From the NCBI GenBank assembly GCA_016342355.1, contig JAEINP010000031.1, forward strand, positions 1 through 61,838: 61,838 nucleotides of DNA, read 5' to 3'. The stretch is from Desulfatibacillum sp. Lineage in GTDB: Bacteria > Desulfobacterota > Desulfobacteria > Desulfobacterales > Desulfatibacillaceae. Within the stretch, counting starts at the first letter, position 1, and the number at the start of each line of letters is the position of its first letter. A program made the position numbers and the translations under genes. The notes under the pieces are model-generated. The model did not search any database. It saw only the letters and a list, made by a program, of their open reading frames with translations, and was not told the DNA's origin. Of this stretch, positions 40,152 through 49,032 are shown piece after piece.

Positions 40152-41186
40152 ATGACAAAAGGCTGTAACACCGCGTTGGTGACACCCTTCTCTGCAAGTG
40201 GCCTGGATGTCGCCGGTTTGGAAAAACTGGTGGATTTCCAGATCGCCGCGGGTGTCGATGGCATCCTGGCAGTGGGCACCACTGGGGAAAGCCCCACACT
40301 GTCCTGGGAAGAGCATTTGCAAGTTATTAAAATCGTAGCCGAAAAAACCAAGGGAAAGGTCAAATGCATTGCCGGCGCCGGCAGCAACAATACTAAAGAG
40401 ACCTTGGAGGCCACGAAGCATGCTGCCAAAGCGGGTGTTGATGCAGTTTTGTTGGTTGATCCCTACTATAATGGCCCCAGCAGTCTGGAAATCCGGAAAG
40501 AATACCTGGAACCCACGGCCAAGGCCTTCCCGGATCTGGAGATCATTCCCTACGTGATTCCCGGCAGAACCGGCGCCCAGCTTTTTCCTGAAGACCTGGC
40601 CTTGCTTTACAAGGAATGCCCTAATGTAAGGACTGTCAAGGAAGCCACGGGCGACCTTGACAACATGCGCAAAACCCGTGCATTGTGCGGCGGGGACTAT
40701 ACTATCCTGTCCGGTGACGATGACATGACCCTGTCTATGATGATGGATCCGGAAATTCAGGCGGCGGGCGTGATATCTGTTGTTTCCAACGTGGCCCCCG
40801 TGGCTGTTTGTAAAATGGTAAGGGCTGCCGCTGCCGGAAATTCTGAAGAGGCCCAGGCTATCGCCAGGGCCCTCAAACCCTTGTTTGGCCTGGTGGTCGT
40901 AAAGACTACCGAGCAATCTCCTGTGGGACAGGTCATGTGCAGGGCGCGCAATCCTTTGGGCATAAAAACCCTTATGAAAATTATAGGTATGCCCTGCGGA
41001 CCATGCAGGCAACCTTTGGGAAAAATGACCCGGCAAGGGCTGGAGGTGGTAGTGAACGCCGCCAGGACTGTTTTGAAGAATAATCCGGAAATTTTGGCTC
41101 CCATGGCGGAATTTTTTAATGTGGATGTGGAACAAAGGCTAAATGATCCTGAGGTGCTAAAGGGTCTGGCCTACGATGCCTACTGA
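40152..41186 (+). CDS. DapA/dihydrodipicolinate synthase-family aldolase, long form
   Basis: The 344-residue protein keeps the class I aldolase features: GTTGESPTLSWEEH (Thr pair), VDPYYNGPS (Tyr), IIPYVIPGRTG (Tyr and Arg) and RTVKEATGDLDNMR with the Schiff-base Lys. The family norm is about 290 residues, so it has an added C-terminal segment of some 45 residues with MPCGPCRQPLG. The usual YNVPGRT is YVIPGRT here. It may be 4-hydroxy-tetrahydrodipicolinate synthase for lysine and cell-wall synthesis, or a related aldolase; I lean to DapA-like without fixing the substrate. It follows the solute genes on the same strand after 46 nt. Confidence 0.8.
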   Translation: MTKGCNTALVTPFSASGLDVAGLEKLVDFQIAAGVDGILAVGTTGESPTLSWEEHLQVIKIVAEKTKGKVKCIAGAGSNNTKETLEATKHAAKAGVDAVLLVDPYYNGPSSLEIRKEYLEPTAKAFPDLEIIPYVIPGRTGAQLFPEDLALLYKECPNVRTVKEATGDLDNMRKTRALCGGDYTILSGDDDMTLSMMMDPEIQAAGVISVVSNVAPVAVCKMVRAAAAGNSEEAQAIARALKPLFGLVVVKTTEQSPVGQVMCRARNPLGIKTLMKIIGMPCGPCRQPLGKMTRQGLEVVVNAARTVLKNNPEILAPMAEFFNVDVEQRLNDPEVLKGLAYDAY

Positions 41187-41214
41187 TAGTCCGAAACTAT
41201 CGCTTGGGTGATAA

Positions 41215-41493
41215 ATGTTTGATATTAAAATAGTTTTTTCCACATTTATAATGGTGTTTCTGGCGGAACTGGGAGACAAGACCCAGTTGGCGACTATGGG
41301 CTTTGCCGCTGAATCCAAGTCCATGTGGTCTGTTTTTGTTGGTTCCGCCCTGGCATTATGTTTGTCCAGCGCCCTGGCCGTTCTAGCCGGGGCCTGGCTG
41401 GCCAAACATGTTTCTCCTGAAACCGTAAGACTGACCGCCGGGGGGCTTTTTGTGGTCCTGGGTATTTGGATGTTGGCTTTTTCGGGCAGATAG
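41215..41493 (+). CDS. Single-repeat UPF0016 (Gdt1/TMEM165, MneA-type) membrane protein
   Basis: The 92-residue protein has one copy of the signature FLAELGDKTQLATMGFA in the first helix and three hydrophobic segments in all. Full-length members have two such repeats and export Mn2+ or Ca2+. A single-repeat form would have to dimerise. It starts 28 nt after the dapA-like gene, with GGGTGATAA before the ATG. No second half was found next to it. Confidence 0.88.
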   Translation: MFDIKIVFSTFIMVFLAELGDKTQLATMGFAAESKSMWSVFVGSALALCLSSALAVLAGAWLAKHVSPETVRLTAGGLFVVLGIWMLAFSGR

Positions 41494-41527
41494 CGTAGCA
41501 GGGTCTTTGGATAAATCCAAAAATCCG

Positions 41528-41556
41528 TTGACAATACGTTAATCAGGGGGCATAAA
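41528..41556 (+). promoter_or_regulatory. Promoter for tRNA-Pro
   Basis: TTGACA (41528-41533), 17 bp, CATAAA (41551-41556). Predicted initiation is about 18 nt before the mature tRNA. Confidence 0.6.
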
Positions 41557-41580
41557 GGGTGGCTGTTTGTTTTGTGGTTG

Positions 41581-41657
41581 CGGGACGTGGCTCAGCCTGG
41601 TAGAGCGCACGGTTCGGGACCGTGAGGTCGCTGGTTCAAATCCAGTCGTCCCGACCA
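41581..41657 (+). tRNA. tRNA-Pro (anticodon CGG)
   Basis: The 77-nt cloverleaf has acceptor strands CGGGACG/CGTCCCG, a D-loop with GGCTCAGCCTGGTAGAGC, anticodon arm ACGGT-TTCGGGA-ACCGT (anticodon CGG, reading CCG), T-arm with GGTTCAAATCC, discriminator A and encoded CCA. It stands alone. Confidence 0.97.
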
Positions 41658-41729
41658 CAAGCCCCTTTTGTCCTACCTGAGTTGTATTCCCGCGTATTTG
41701 TGGCAGCTTAAAAAAAAAGGATTCAATTC

Positions 41730-42707
41730 ATGAGGATACTTATTACCGGCGGCGCCGGATTTATTGGGTCACATCTTGCCGAAGCCTATCTCAGGCAGGG
41801 GGATGAGGTGTATATCATCGACGACCTGTCCACAGGCTCCCTGGACAATCTCGCCCATCTCCAGGCCAACAAAGAATACGCCAGCCGCCTTTTTGTGCAT
41901 ATAGACACCATCCTGAACCGCGATATCCTCCTGGAACTGGTGGGCACTTGTGAAGTTGTTTTTCATATGGCCGCCGCCGTGGGCGTCCAGTACATTCTGG
42001 ACAATCCCCTGCGTTCCATTCAGATCAATATCCAGGGCACGGAAAAGGTCCTGGACATGTGTTCCAAATTCAAGAAAAAGGTTTTGATCGCCTCTTCCTC
42101 CGAGGTCTATGGCAAGCATCTTCACGCTCCTTTGGTGGAAACGGACAACATCATCTACGGTCCGTCCTCCAAATTCCGGTGGAGTTACGCCGCGTCCAAG
42201 CTCATGGATGAATTCACAGCCCTGGCCCATTACCGGGAAAGCGGATTGCCGGCCATTGTGGTGAGGCTTTTTAACACGGTGGGACCCCGGCAGACAGGCA
42301 CGTACGGCATGGTTATTCCGCGCTTGGTGAGCCAGGCCCTGGCAGGGAAGGACCTGACCGTGTATGGCGACGGCGAGCAGTCCCGGACTTTCACCTATGT
42401 GGAAGACGTGGTTCACGCCCTTATGTTGCTGGCGGCCAGTTCCGGCGCTCATGGCGAGGTGTTCAATATCGGCGGAGTGGAGGAAATCAGTATTAAGAAC
42501 CTTGCTTACCGTATTGTGGAAATGACGGGTTCTTCTTCCCGGGTAAAGTTCATTCCTTATAAAGAGGCTTTTCCGGCGGATTTTGAGGACATGCAGCGCA
42601 GGCTCCCCAGCATCGCCAAACTGAAAAATCTTACCGGGTACTCCCCCACCACAGACCTGGAAACCATACTTACCAAAGTCATCGAGTTTTTTAAGGCCAA
42701 GGCATAG
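41730..42707 (+). CDS. NAD-dependent sugar-nucleotide epimerase/dehydratase (extended SDR)
   Basis: The 325-residue protein has the Rossmann motif ITGGAGFIGSHLAEAYL, VFHMAAAVGVQYIL, IASSSEVYGKH (active-site Ser/Thr region) and the catalytic YAASK near residue 155, followed by VRLFNTVGPRQTGTYGMVIPRL and GDGEQSRTFTYVEDVV. The closest look is UDP-glucuronate decarboxylase or a UDP-glucose-4-epimerase relative; the exact reaction cannot be assigned. AAGG precedes the ATG. Confidence 0.92.
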   Translation: MRILITGGAGFIGSHLAEAYLRQGDEVYIIDDLSTGSLDNLAHLQANKEYASRLFVHIDTILNRDILLELVGTCEVVFHMAAAVGVQYILDNPLRSIQINIQGTEKVLDMCSKFKKKVLIASSSEVYGKHLHAPLVETDNIIYGPSSKFRWSYAASKLMDEFTALAHYRESGLPAIVVRLFNTVGPRQTGTYGMVIPRLVSQALAGKDLTVYGDGEQSRTFTYVEDVVHALMLLAASSGAHGEVFNIGGVEEISIKNLAYRIVEMTGSSSRVKFIPYKEAFPADFEDMQRRLPSIAKLKNLTGYSPTTDLETILTKVIEFFKAKA

Positions 42708-42720
42708 GAATTCTGTAAAC

Positions 42721-42744
42721 GGCCCGGCGGATAGCCACCGGGCC
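42721..42744. terminator. GC-rich hairpin between convergent genes
   Basis: GGCCCGG/CCGGGCC form a 7-bp stem with a 10-nt loop, without a clear T-run on either side. It lies between the stops of the epimerase and the exported deaminase and may slow or end transcription. Confidence 0.45.
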
Positions 42745-42798
42745 AGGGACAGGGGACGCCGGGTATAATCCTTGTTTTCAGTTAGGCCAAGATATAAT

Positions 42799-43695
42799 CT
42801 AAAAAGCCACCCCCAGGTTTCGATCGTGACTTTGACCCGCCTCTGTCACCAACCCCTTGGCCTTGTCGTAAAATTCCTGGTTTTCTGTTTCATATTGAAC
42901 TGTATAGTGGATAAATGTGCCGTATATGTCTTCGAACAAGCTTCGCACAGGTCCCCAGTATAGGTAGTCAACCATGCAACCCCTTTCAGGATCACATTTT
43001 TGTTGAACCTTATATATCTGATATCCTTCCTCAAGTAGGAGCCCAAAGTTGTCCCAAAAGGCGGTAATTTGAATGGGCTGGGTAAAACCGGTGGTTTTCG
43101 GAAAGGGCTGTTCCCAACAATACTCGGTTTGGGTAGACTCCAGGGTGACACATGGCGAAATCCGGTCCTTGTCGCCGTTCAACCGGACCATGGTGCCGCC
43201 GTACTCCCGGTCGTCCTGGCCCCACACCACCCGATCTATGCCCAACATGGCAGCCATGCCCGAACACTGGGCGCATGGCTCCAGGGTTCCGTACAGGGTA
43301 TAACCGGTCAAATCCTTAAGATTCTCCTGGAAAGAGTACCCCATAAGGGTGCGCACTTCCCCGTGTTGGGTTTTGTTGTTCACGAAATTGACTGAATTCC
43401 TAGCCCAATAAACAGGCAAAGCATCCTCCCCCCCATTGTTTACCAATACGCAGCCGATATTATACCCCCGGGGGTGCGTATCCGCTGTTTGCCAATCTGT
43501 ATAGACCACGCTGAACGCAGCCATGAGCCCAATGTAATCCCTTTCTTCTTGCCAGTTCGCGTGTCCCAGTATTTGGCTTTTCGGAATTGCCTGGCGAGTT
43601 TCCTGGGCGTTCAGGCCTTGGAAGCCCAGGCAAGCGGCGAATAAAAACAAATGAATGACCAGCAGGGTTTGGAATATCTTTTTAAAATGATTCAT
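42799..43695 (-). CDS. Exported cytidine/dCMP deaminase-fold protein
   Basis: The 298-residue protein starts with a typical export signal (KK at 5-6, hydrophobic stretch 10-25, cleavage probably after LNA at 30; a lipobox-like FAAC ends at 22). The mature part has a zinc-deaminase site: HGE at residues 111-113 (His ligand and catalytic Glu) and EPCAQC at 139-144 (two Cys ligands), preceded by YNIGCVLVNNGG. These are the CDA-fold signatures seen in cytosine, guanine and tRNA adenosine deaminases, all cytoplasmic enzymes. About 120 further residues of unknown nature follow. The substrate is unknown. It is a single gene with an operator-like repeat in its promoter. Confidence 0.82.
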   Translation of the reverse strand: MNHFKKIFQTLLVIHLFLFAACLGFQGLNAQETRQAIPKSQILGHANWQEERDYIGLMAAFSVVYTDWQTADTHPRGYNIGCVLVNNGGEDALPVYWARNSVNFVNNKTQHGEVRTLMGYSFQENLKDLTGYTLYGTLEPCAQCSGMAAMLGIDRVVWGQDDREYGGTMVRLNGDKDRISPCVTLESTQTEYCWEQPFPKTTGFTQPIQITAFWDNFGLLLEEGYQIYKVQQKCDPERGCMVDYLYWGPVRSLFEDIYGTFIHYTVQYETENQEFYDKAKGLVTEAGQSHDRNLGVAF

Positions 43696-43760
43696 GGCTG
43701 CCTCCTTTGAATGAGGTTATGGCGAGATGCTGGCTTACGGAAAATGATTTATCTTTCTCG

Positions 43761-43800
43761 GTGTGTATTATGTATTACACACTAATTATTATATGGTCAA
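43761..43800 (-). promoter_or_regulatory. Promoter with overlapping inverted repeat for the exported deaminase
   Basis: On the minus strand TTGACC (43795-43800) is 17 bp from TAATAC. The perfect inverted repeat GTGTGTA/TACACAC (43761-43767 with 43776-43782, 8-nt spacer) covers the -10 and start region, as expected of a repressor operator. No regulator gene is adjacent. Confidence 0.5.
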
Positions 43801-43933
43801 GACAAATATCCAACATCCACCATGGTCCGGCCAAAAACAAGATTTGAGGCAGGCAGAAATTTTCAAAGGTAAAAATTGAAAATGGAAGAGATACTGCTCA
43901 GAAGGACATGGCCTGTATTTATGGCAACAGGGC

Positions 43934-45250
43934 TCAGGACTTTTCTTTTTTAATCCCGGCCCAGTGATCCATGCGTTTTTTGATGACGCTTTCGTATCCT
44001 CTGGGCGTGGGCTTGTAAAAGGAGGTTCCTTCCAGGCCTTCGGGTAAATATTCCTCGGGCACATAAGCGCCCTCGTAATCGTGGGGATACTTGTATTCGG
44101 CACCGTAACCCAGTTCTTTCATGAGGCCGGTGGGGGCGTTACGGATATGCATGGGCACGGGTTTGCCGCCGGTTTGGGATATTTTTTTCCGAACCAGCTT
44201 TTGTGCCATGTAGGCGGCATTGCTTTTAGGAGCGGTGGCCAGATACAAACAAGCCTGGACCAGTGCCAGTTCCCCTTCAGGAGAGCCAAGGAACTGGTAT
44301 GCCTGGACCGCGGCCATGGAGACGACCAGGGCATGGGGATCGGCGTTGCCCACGTCCTCCGAGGCAAACCGGACCATCCTGCGGGCCACGTACAGGGGGT
44401 CCTCTCCGGCGGAAAGCATGCGCATGAGCCAATACAGGGAGGCGTCGGGATCGCTTCCACGCATGCTTTTATGGAGGGCGGATATAATGTCGTAATGCTG
44501 TTCCCCGTCTTTGTCGTAATTGAGCTGTTTTTTTTGCCAGGCCTGGGCCACGTGTTCGGCTGTGACTACCCGGCTGCCCGATTCCTCCGGCCTTGCCAGG
44601 AAAACGGCAAGCTCCAGGGTATTTAGGGCTTTCCTGGCATCCCCGTCTGCGCCTTGGGCCAGGAGTTCCCTGGCCTCCTCTTCCAAAATAATCCGGTATA
44701 CGCCCAGGCCCCGATCCTCGTCCTCCACGGCGTGTTGGATAACGGTTTTCATATCCTCGGAGGAAAGGGGACGAAGGACCACCACCCGGCACCGGGAAAG
44801 GAGGGGGGAGATGACCTCGAAGCTGGGATTTTCGGTGGTGGCGCCAATCAGGGTGATGACTCCGCTTTCCACATGGGGAAGGAATCCGTCCTGTTGGGCC
44901 TTGTTGAAACGGTGGATTTCGTCCACGAACAATATGCTTTTCTGAGCGTGAAAATCCCGCCGGTTTTTGGCTTCCTCCACCACTTCCCGGATCTGTTTTA
45001 CCCCGGAGCCGACTGCGGAAAGCTGCATGAAATGGGATTTGGTGGCGTTGGCCATGATCCGGGCCAGGGTGGTTTTGCCGCATCCCGGGGGACCCCAGAA
45101 GATCATGGAAAAAATATGGTCCGCCTCCACGGCCCGGCGCACTATCCCCCCCTGCCCTACCACGGCTTCCTGGCCGATAAACTCGTCCAGGGTCTGTGGC
45201 CGCATTTTTTCAGCCAGGGGCTCGTCATTTTTTCGTTCAAAAAGCGACAT
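43934..45250 (-). CDS. rarA: Replication-associated recombination protein RarA (MgsA)
   Basis: The 438-residue AAA+ ATPase has MRPQTLDEFIGQ at the N-terminus, Walker A FWGPPGCGKTTLARI, Walker B ILFVDEIHRFNKAQQD, sensor GATTENPSFEV and the C-terminal oligomerisation domain (HKSMRGSDPDASLYWLMRML, PHDYEGAYVPEEYLP). It acts at stalled replication forks. It is the third gene of der-M20-rarA and starts 7 nt after the peptidase stop. Confidence 0.97.
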   Translation of the reverse strand: MSLFERKNDEPLAEKMRPQTLDEFIGQEAVVGQGGIVRRAVEADHIFSMIFWGPPGCGKTTLARIMANATKSHFMQLSAVGSGVKQIREVVEEAKNRRDFHAQKSILFVDEIHRFNKAQQDGFLPHVESGVITLIGATTENPSFEVISPLLSRCRVVVLRPLSSEDMKTVIQHAVEDEDRGLGVYRIILEEEARELLAQGADGDARKALNTLELAVFLARPEESGSRVVTAEHVAQAWQKKQLNYDKDGEQHYDIISALHKSMRGSDPDASLYWLMRMLSAGEDPLYVARRMVRFASEDVGNADPHALVVSMAAVQAYQFLGSPEGELALVQACLYLATAPKSNAAYMAQKLVRKKISQTGGKPVPMHIRNAPTGLMKELGYGAEYKYPHDYEGAYVPEEYLPEGLEGTSFYKPTPRGYESVIKKRMDHWAGIKKEKS

Positions 45251-45257
45251 TTTGGCC

Positions 45258-46526
45258 TCAAAAGCCTAAATAATAGACCAGCTCCTTGGTCATGGAGAGA
45301 AGGTCTTCCACGTATGTGAACTCATCCGGGCAATGGGCCAGCATGTTATCCGCCCGGAACAAGCCCATGATGGCCACTTGCAAGTCCTTGGACGGAATGT
45401 TTTGGGCCACAAACCCCAGGTCTGAAGAGGCGGATATGCCTCCCTGAACAATGGGCGCCTGACCGTACACTGCCTTGCGTCCCGCCCGGGCTTTTTTGGC
45501 CGCCGGGTTTTCGGGATCAATTTCCACAGGAGGATACATATGGATGAATTCCACCTTTGCATCCAGCAGGCTGGATTGTTCCCTGCCCCGGGCCACTGCT
45601 TCCCGGATTTCGGCTATCACGTCCTCATAGACCTCATCCACGGTATAGCGCCGGTTGATTACCAGATGGCACTTGCCGGGCACGATGTTTTCCTTGATCC
45701 CGGCGTTGATGATAGCCAGATTAAACATGGGCGTGAGTTTGTCATGGGGGTTTCTGGGGTCGGGAAAACACGGAAGATGAGACAGGCGGGCCTGAACCTG
45801 TTTTTTTAAAACCAGTAAGTGGTTGAGGATGGGAACCATTTCTTCAATGGCGTTCACACCCAGGTAGTTCATGCCTGAATGGCAGCTTTTGCCTATGGCG
45901 GTGATGTGGGCCTGAACCGACCCGGCAGTGCCAATGGTTTCCATGTGCACACCGGGCCTGAGAAATCCCAACTCCAGCCAAAGGAGATGGTTTGAAAAAT
46001 AGCCTTGTTCGGCCAGGTATCTTGCCCCCGGATAGACACCGATTTCCTCATCCGTGCACAACAGGCAATCCACGGAGAATTTCGGCTCGACGCCCAGTTC
46101 CTTCAGTACCTTCATAGCCCCTAAAAAACAGGCTATGGAGCCTTTCATATCCACCGTGCCCCGGCCATAAACTTTGCCATCCTCCACTTTGCCGCTAAAG
46201 GGATCACGGGTCCATGGATCGTCTACGGGAACCACATCCATATGGGCGTAGGCCGAGACCCTGGGCTTGCCGTTATCCAGGGAAGCCGCCAGGTTTTCCC
46301 GGGGTCCGGTGAGTTCCAGGGGGATTTGCCGGACAAGCTCGTCCGGCACAACCACCCGTTGGGTGGAAAAACCCAATTCCTTAAAACGGGGTTCCACCAC
46401 ATTGAGGAATTGCCGGTAATTCCTCCCTGGAGGCAGGGAGGTATCCACGGCAAGGAGTTCCTGAAGGGTTTTGACTATATAATCCTGATTGGCATCCACA
46501 GCCTCAAAGGCTTGTGATAGATCCAT
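45258..46526 (-). CDS. M20-family metallopeptidase (ArgE/DapE-like)
   Basis: The 422-residue protein has the di-zinc amidohydrolase motifs: VSAYAHMDVVPVDD (first His and Asp), VYGRGTVDMKGSIACFL (bridging Asp) and LLCTDEEIGVYPGARY (general-base Glu pair), plus a dimerisation lid domain (GKSCHSGMNYLGVNAIEEM). Most related enzymes hydrolyse N-acyl amino acids or dipeptides; the substrate is not clear. GAGG lies 6 nt before the ATG. It sits between der and rarA in one transcription unit. Confidence 0.9.
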   Translation of the reverse strand: MDLSQAFEAVDANQDYIVKTLQELLAVDTSLPPGRNYRQFLNVVEPRFKELGFSTQRVVVPDELVRQIPLELTGPRENLAASLDNGKPRVSAYAHMDVVPVDDPWTRDPFSGKVEDGKVYGRGTVDMKGSIACFLGAMKVLKELGVEPKFSVDCLLCTDEEIGVYPGARYLAEQGYFSNHLLWLELGFLRPGVHMETIGTAGSVQAHITAIGKSCHSGMNYLGVNAIEEMVPILNHLLVLKKQVQARLSHLPCFPDPRNPHDKLTPMFNLAIINAGIKENIVPGKCHLVINRRYTVDEVYEDVIAEIREAVARGREQSSLLDAKVEFIHMYPPVEIDPENPAAKKARAGRKAVYGQAPIVQGGISASSDLGFVAQNIPSKDLQVAIMGLFRADNMLAHCPDEFTYVEDLLSMTKELVYYLGF

Positions 46527-46580
46527 GACTGCCTCGCTGGTATTGTTAAATCAAAAAAAGGCGCCCGGGAAATATGGTGT

Positions 46581-47918
46581 TTAGCCCCCGCTTTTCAGGA
46601 CGTTGAGGGCCTTGCGCTCCCGCTGGCGGAAAAGCAGGCGCAAAGGCGTTTGGTCCAGGCCGGTTTCCTGCCGGATATAGTTTACCAGATATCTATGGTA
46701 AGAAAAATGTACAACCTCGGGATGATTCACAAAACACACTATGGTAGGCGGTTTGGTGCTGACCTGGGTGGCGTAATAAAACTTGAGCCTGTGGCCTTTG
46801 TGATAGGGCGGTTCGTGGCGCTCGACAGCTTTCGTCAGTATGCGGTTTAATATCCCGGTGGATATGCGGGCGGAATACTGTTCGTAGACCTTGTCCACCA
46901 GTTCGAAGATGCGGTTAACCCGTTGGCCGGTGACGGCGGAAATAGTCATGAAAGGGGCGTAATTGAGGAACTTGGCGTTCATGCGCACTTCTTCCTTCAG
47001 TCTTTTTAGCGCCTTTTCCCTGTCTTCCACCAGGTCCCATTTATTTGCGATGAAAATGCAACCGCATTTTCGCTCTTCTGCGTAACCGGCAATATGGACG
47101 TCCTGGTCGGTTATGCCTTCGGAGGCGTCCAGTATGACCAAAGCCACGTCGCAGCGTTCCAGGCCTTTAAGCGCCCGCATTACGGAGTATTTTTCCAACC
47201 TTTGTTTTACCTTGCCCTTACGGCGGATTCCCGCCGTATCCAACAGGAGATAGGGCTTGCCGTTCACTTGGCAGATAGAGTCCACGGCGTCCCGTGTGGT
47301 GCCCGGGGTGTCGCTGACCACAAGTCGTTCCTCTCCCAGGATTTTGTTTATGAGGGAGGATTTTCCTGCATTGGGACGGCCTACCACGCCGATGCTGATC
47401 ATCTCCCTATCGGGCTTGGCTGGCCCGTTGGGCAGTCTTTTTATGAGAAGATCCAGAAATGTGGGAATTCCGTATCCGTGCTCCCCGGAAACCGGATGCA
47501 GGGGGCCTACCCCCAAGCGGGCGAAATCGGCCATGCGATATTCGAGGTCGCCGGAATCGATTTTGTTTACCAGATAAAAGATGGGCTTTTTGAGAGGCCT
47601 GAGCAGGGATAAGAGGTCCTCGTCAAAAGGGGAAGGCCCTTCTTTTCCGTCAAAAACCATGGCGATGGCATCGGCTTCTTCTATGGCTTGGCGCACCTGA
47701 AAATGTATCAGGTCCACGAATGCGTCCGGGTCGTTTTTGGAAAAACCGCCCGTATCCACAACAGTAAACTCCTCACCGTCGTGTTCAGCCTGGGCGTAGT
47801 TGCGGTCCCGGGTTACGCCCGGGCTGTCGTCCACCATAGCTTTTTTGCTTTTGGTGATTCGGTTGAACAATGTGGACTTGCCCACGTTGGGGCGTCCCAT
47901 AATAGCCAGGAGAGACAT
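46581..47918 (-). CDS. der: Ribosome-assembly GTPase Der/EngA
   Basis: This 445-residue protein has two consecutive G domains ([18 protein letters not shown] with VVDTGG, and [19 protein letters not shown] with LLDTAG and NKWDLVED) and the C-terminal KH-like domain ([26 protein letters not shown]). It is needed for 50S maturation. The ATG at 47918 follows GAGGAAATAAA; a longer frame to 48041 has no support. Confidence 0.97.
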   Translation of the reverse strand: MSLLAIMGRPNVGKSTLFNRITKSKKAMVDDSPGVTRDRNYAQAEHDGEEFTVVDTGGFSKNDPDAFVDLIHFQVRQAIEEADAIAMVFDGKEGPSPFDEDLLSLLRPLKKPIFYLVNKIDSGDLEYRMADFARLGVGPLHPVSGEHGYGIPTFLDLLIKRLPNGPAKPDREMISIGVVGRPNAGKSSLINKILGEERLVVSDTPGTTRDAVDSICQVNGKPYLLLDTAGIRRKGKVKQRLEKYSVMRALKGLERCDVALVILDASEGITDQDVHIAGYAEERKCGCIFIANKWDLVEDREKALKRLKEEVRMNAKFLNYAPFMTISAVTGQRVNRIFELVDKVYEQYSARISTGILNRILTKAVERHEPPYHKGHRLKFYYATQVSTKPPTIVCFVNHPEVVHFSYHRYLVNYIRQETGLDQTPLRLLFRQRERKALNVLKSGG

Positions 47919-48046
47919 TTTATTTCCTCGACAAAGTAAATTATTCAGGGCTTTTGCAACCCCCTTACCTCTAATAACACATTCCATGCCAAAACCAAAT
48001 TGAAAGAAAAAAAACAAAGAATTTGCCCATTTTGTTTTCAATGGGT

Positions 48047-48075
48047 AATATTGGAAATATCAGCAATATTGGAAA
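48047..48075 (+). repeat. Direct repeat upstream of the Memo gene
   Basis: AATATTGGAAA occurs at 48047-48057 and 48065-48075, 18 bp apart, just before the ribosome binding site. A CCCATT/AATGGG hairpin (48026-48045) precedes it. This could be a regulatory site; nothing more is visible. Confidence 0.4.
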
Positions 48076-48087
48076 AAGGGGATGGAT

Positions 48088-48936
48088 ATGGATATTCGCA
48101 GGGCGCAATTCATGGGAAGCTGGTACCCCGCCTCTGACAAAGAGTGCGAGGCGAAAATTTTGGACTTTATATCGGACATGCCCGAGGTGGAGCCTGGCAT
48201 AAAACGGCTTGGGGGGATTGTGCCCCATGCGGGCTGGGTTTATTCCGGGATGATTGCCGCCCAGGTTATTGCGGCCCTGAAAGGGGACACACCCCCGGAC
48301 GTCATCGCTGTTTTTGGTATGCATCTGGCGCCCCGGCATCCCAATTTTATTATGGCCAAGGGCGCCTGGGAAACCCCTTTCGGTCCCTTGGAGATTGCCG
48401 AGGACGTGGCGGGCCAGCTTGCCAAGGGCTTTACGTTTGAAATCGAAAGCGCCGATCGGCATGTCCAGGACAACACCATTGAGCTGCAATTGCCCTTTAT
48501 CAAATATTTTTTCCCTAAAGCGCGCATCGTGCCCATTGGCGTGCCCCCCACGGACCGTTCCCTGGCCATTGGGGAAGCCTTTGTGGATGTTGCCGGGCGC
48601 CTGGGCTATTCGGCAAAGGTCATCGGGTCCACGGACCTCACCCATTACGGCTCCAATTACGGCTTTTCTCCGGTAGGCTCGGGCCCCAAGGCTATTCAGT
48701 GGGTTAAGCGGGAGAACGACAGGAAGGTCTTGGAGAGAATCATGGCCATGGACCCCCGGGGACTGATTGATCAAGCCCTGGAAAATTCCAATGCCTGTTG
48801 CGGGGGGGCCGCTGCCACGGCCATTGCCGCTGCCAAGCGCCTGGGCGCGGAGCGGTCCCAGATTCTTGCCTACTCCACCAGCTATGATATTACCCCGGCG
48901 GAAAGTTTTGTGGGGTATGTGGGAGCGGTTTTTTAA
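48088..48936 (+). CDS. Stand-alone Memo/AmrB family protein
   Basis: The 282-residue protein belongs to the MEMO1/LigB-like family (AmmeMemoRadiSam protein B): MDIRRAQFMGSWYP, GGIVPHAGWVYSGMIAAQV, IAVFGMHLAPRHPN, DNTIELQLPFIKYFFP, STDLTHYG and a late Cys pair (NACCGGAAA). The His positions of the LigB-type site appear conserved. It has no signal peptide, unlike its paralogue 4 kb away. AAAGGGG lies 6 nt before the ATG at 48088; an ATG at 48082 lacks spacing. A redox or RNA-modification role has been proposed for the family; neither is established. Confidence 0.9.
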   Translation: MDIRRAQFMGSWYPASDKECEAKILDFISDMPEVEPGIKRLGGIVPHAGWVYSGMIAAQVIAALKGDTPPDVIAVFGMHLAPRHPNFIMAKGAWETPFGPLEIAEDVAGQLAKGFTFEIESADRHVQDNTIELQLPFIKYFFPKARIVPIGVPPTDRSLAIGEAFVDVAGRLGYSAKVIGSTDLTHYGSNYGFSPVGSGPKAIQWVKRENDRKVLERIMAMDPRGLIDQALENSNACCGGAAATAIAAAKRLGAERSQILAYSTSYDITPAESFVGYVGAVF

Positions 48937-49032
48937 CCGTTCAGGCTTCAAGAATATATAAAAAAGCTCTGTCAAAAAAAGATGCTTCAAATTTTTTTAC
49001 ACAGACTCTCCCGCCGACAAATTTGGGAAAAT

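Noticed and set aside
39963-41135. Minus-strand ORF of 390 codons opposite the DapA-like gene
   Set aside because: It is an antisense shadow; the plus strand encodes conserved catalytic motifs.
48047-48075. Possible CRISPR-like repeat
   Set aside because: Only two copies of an 11-bp repeat with a 7-bp gap; far from a CRISPR pattern.
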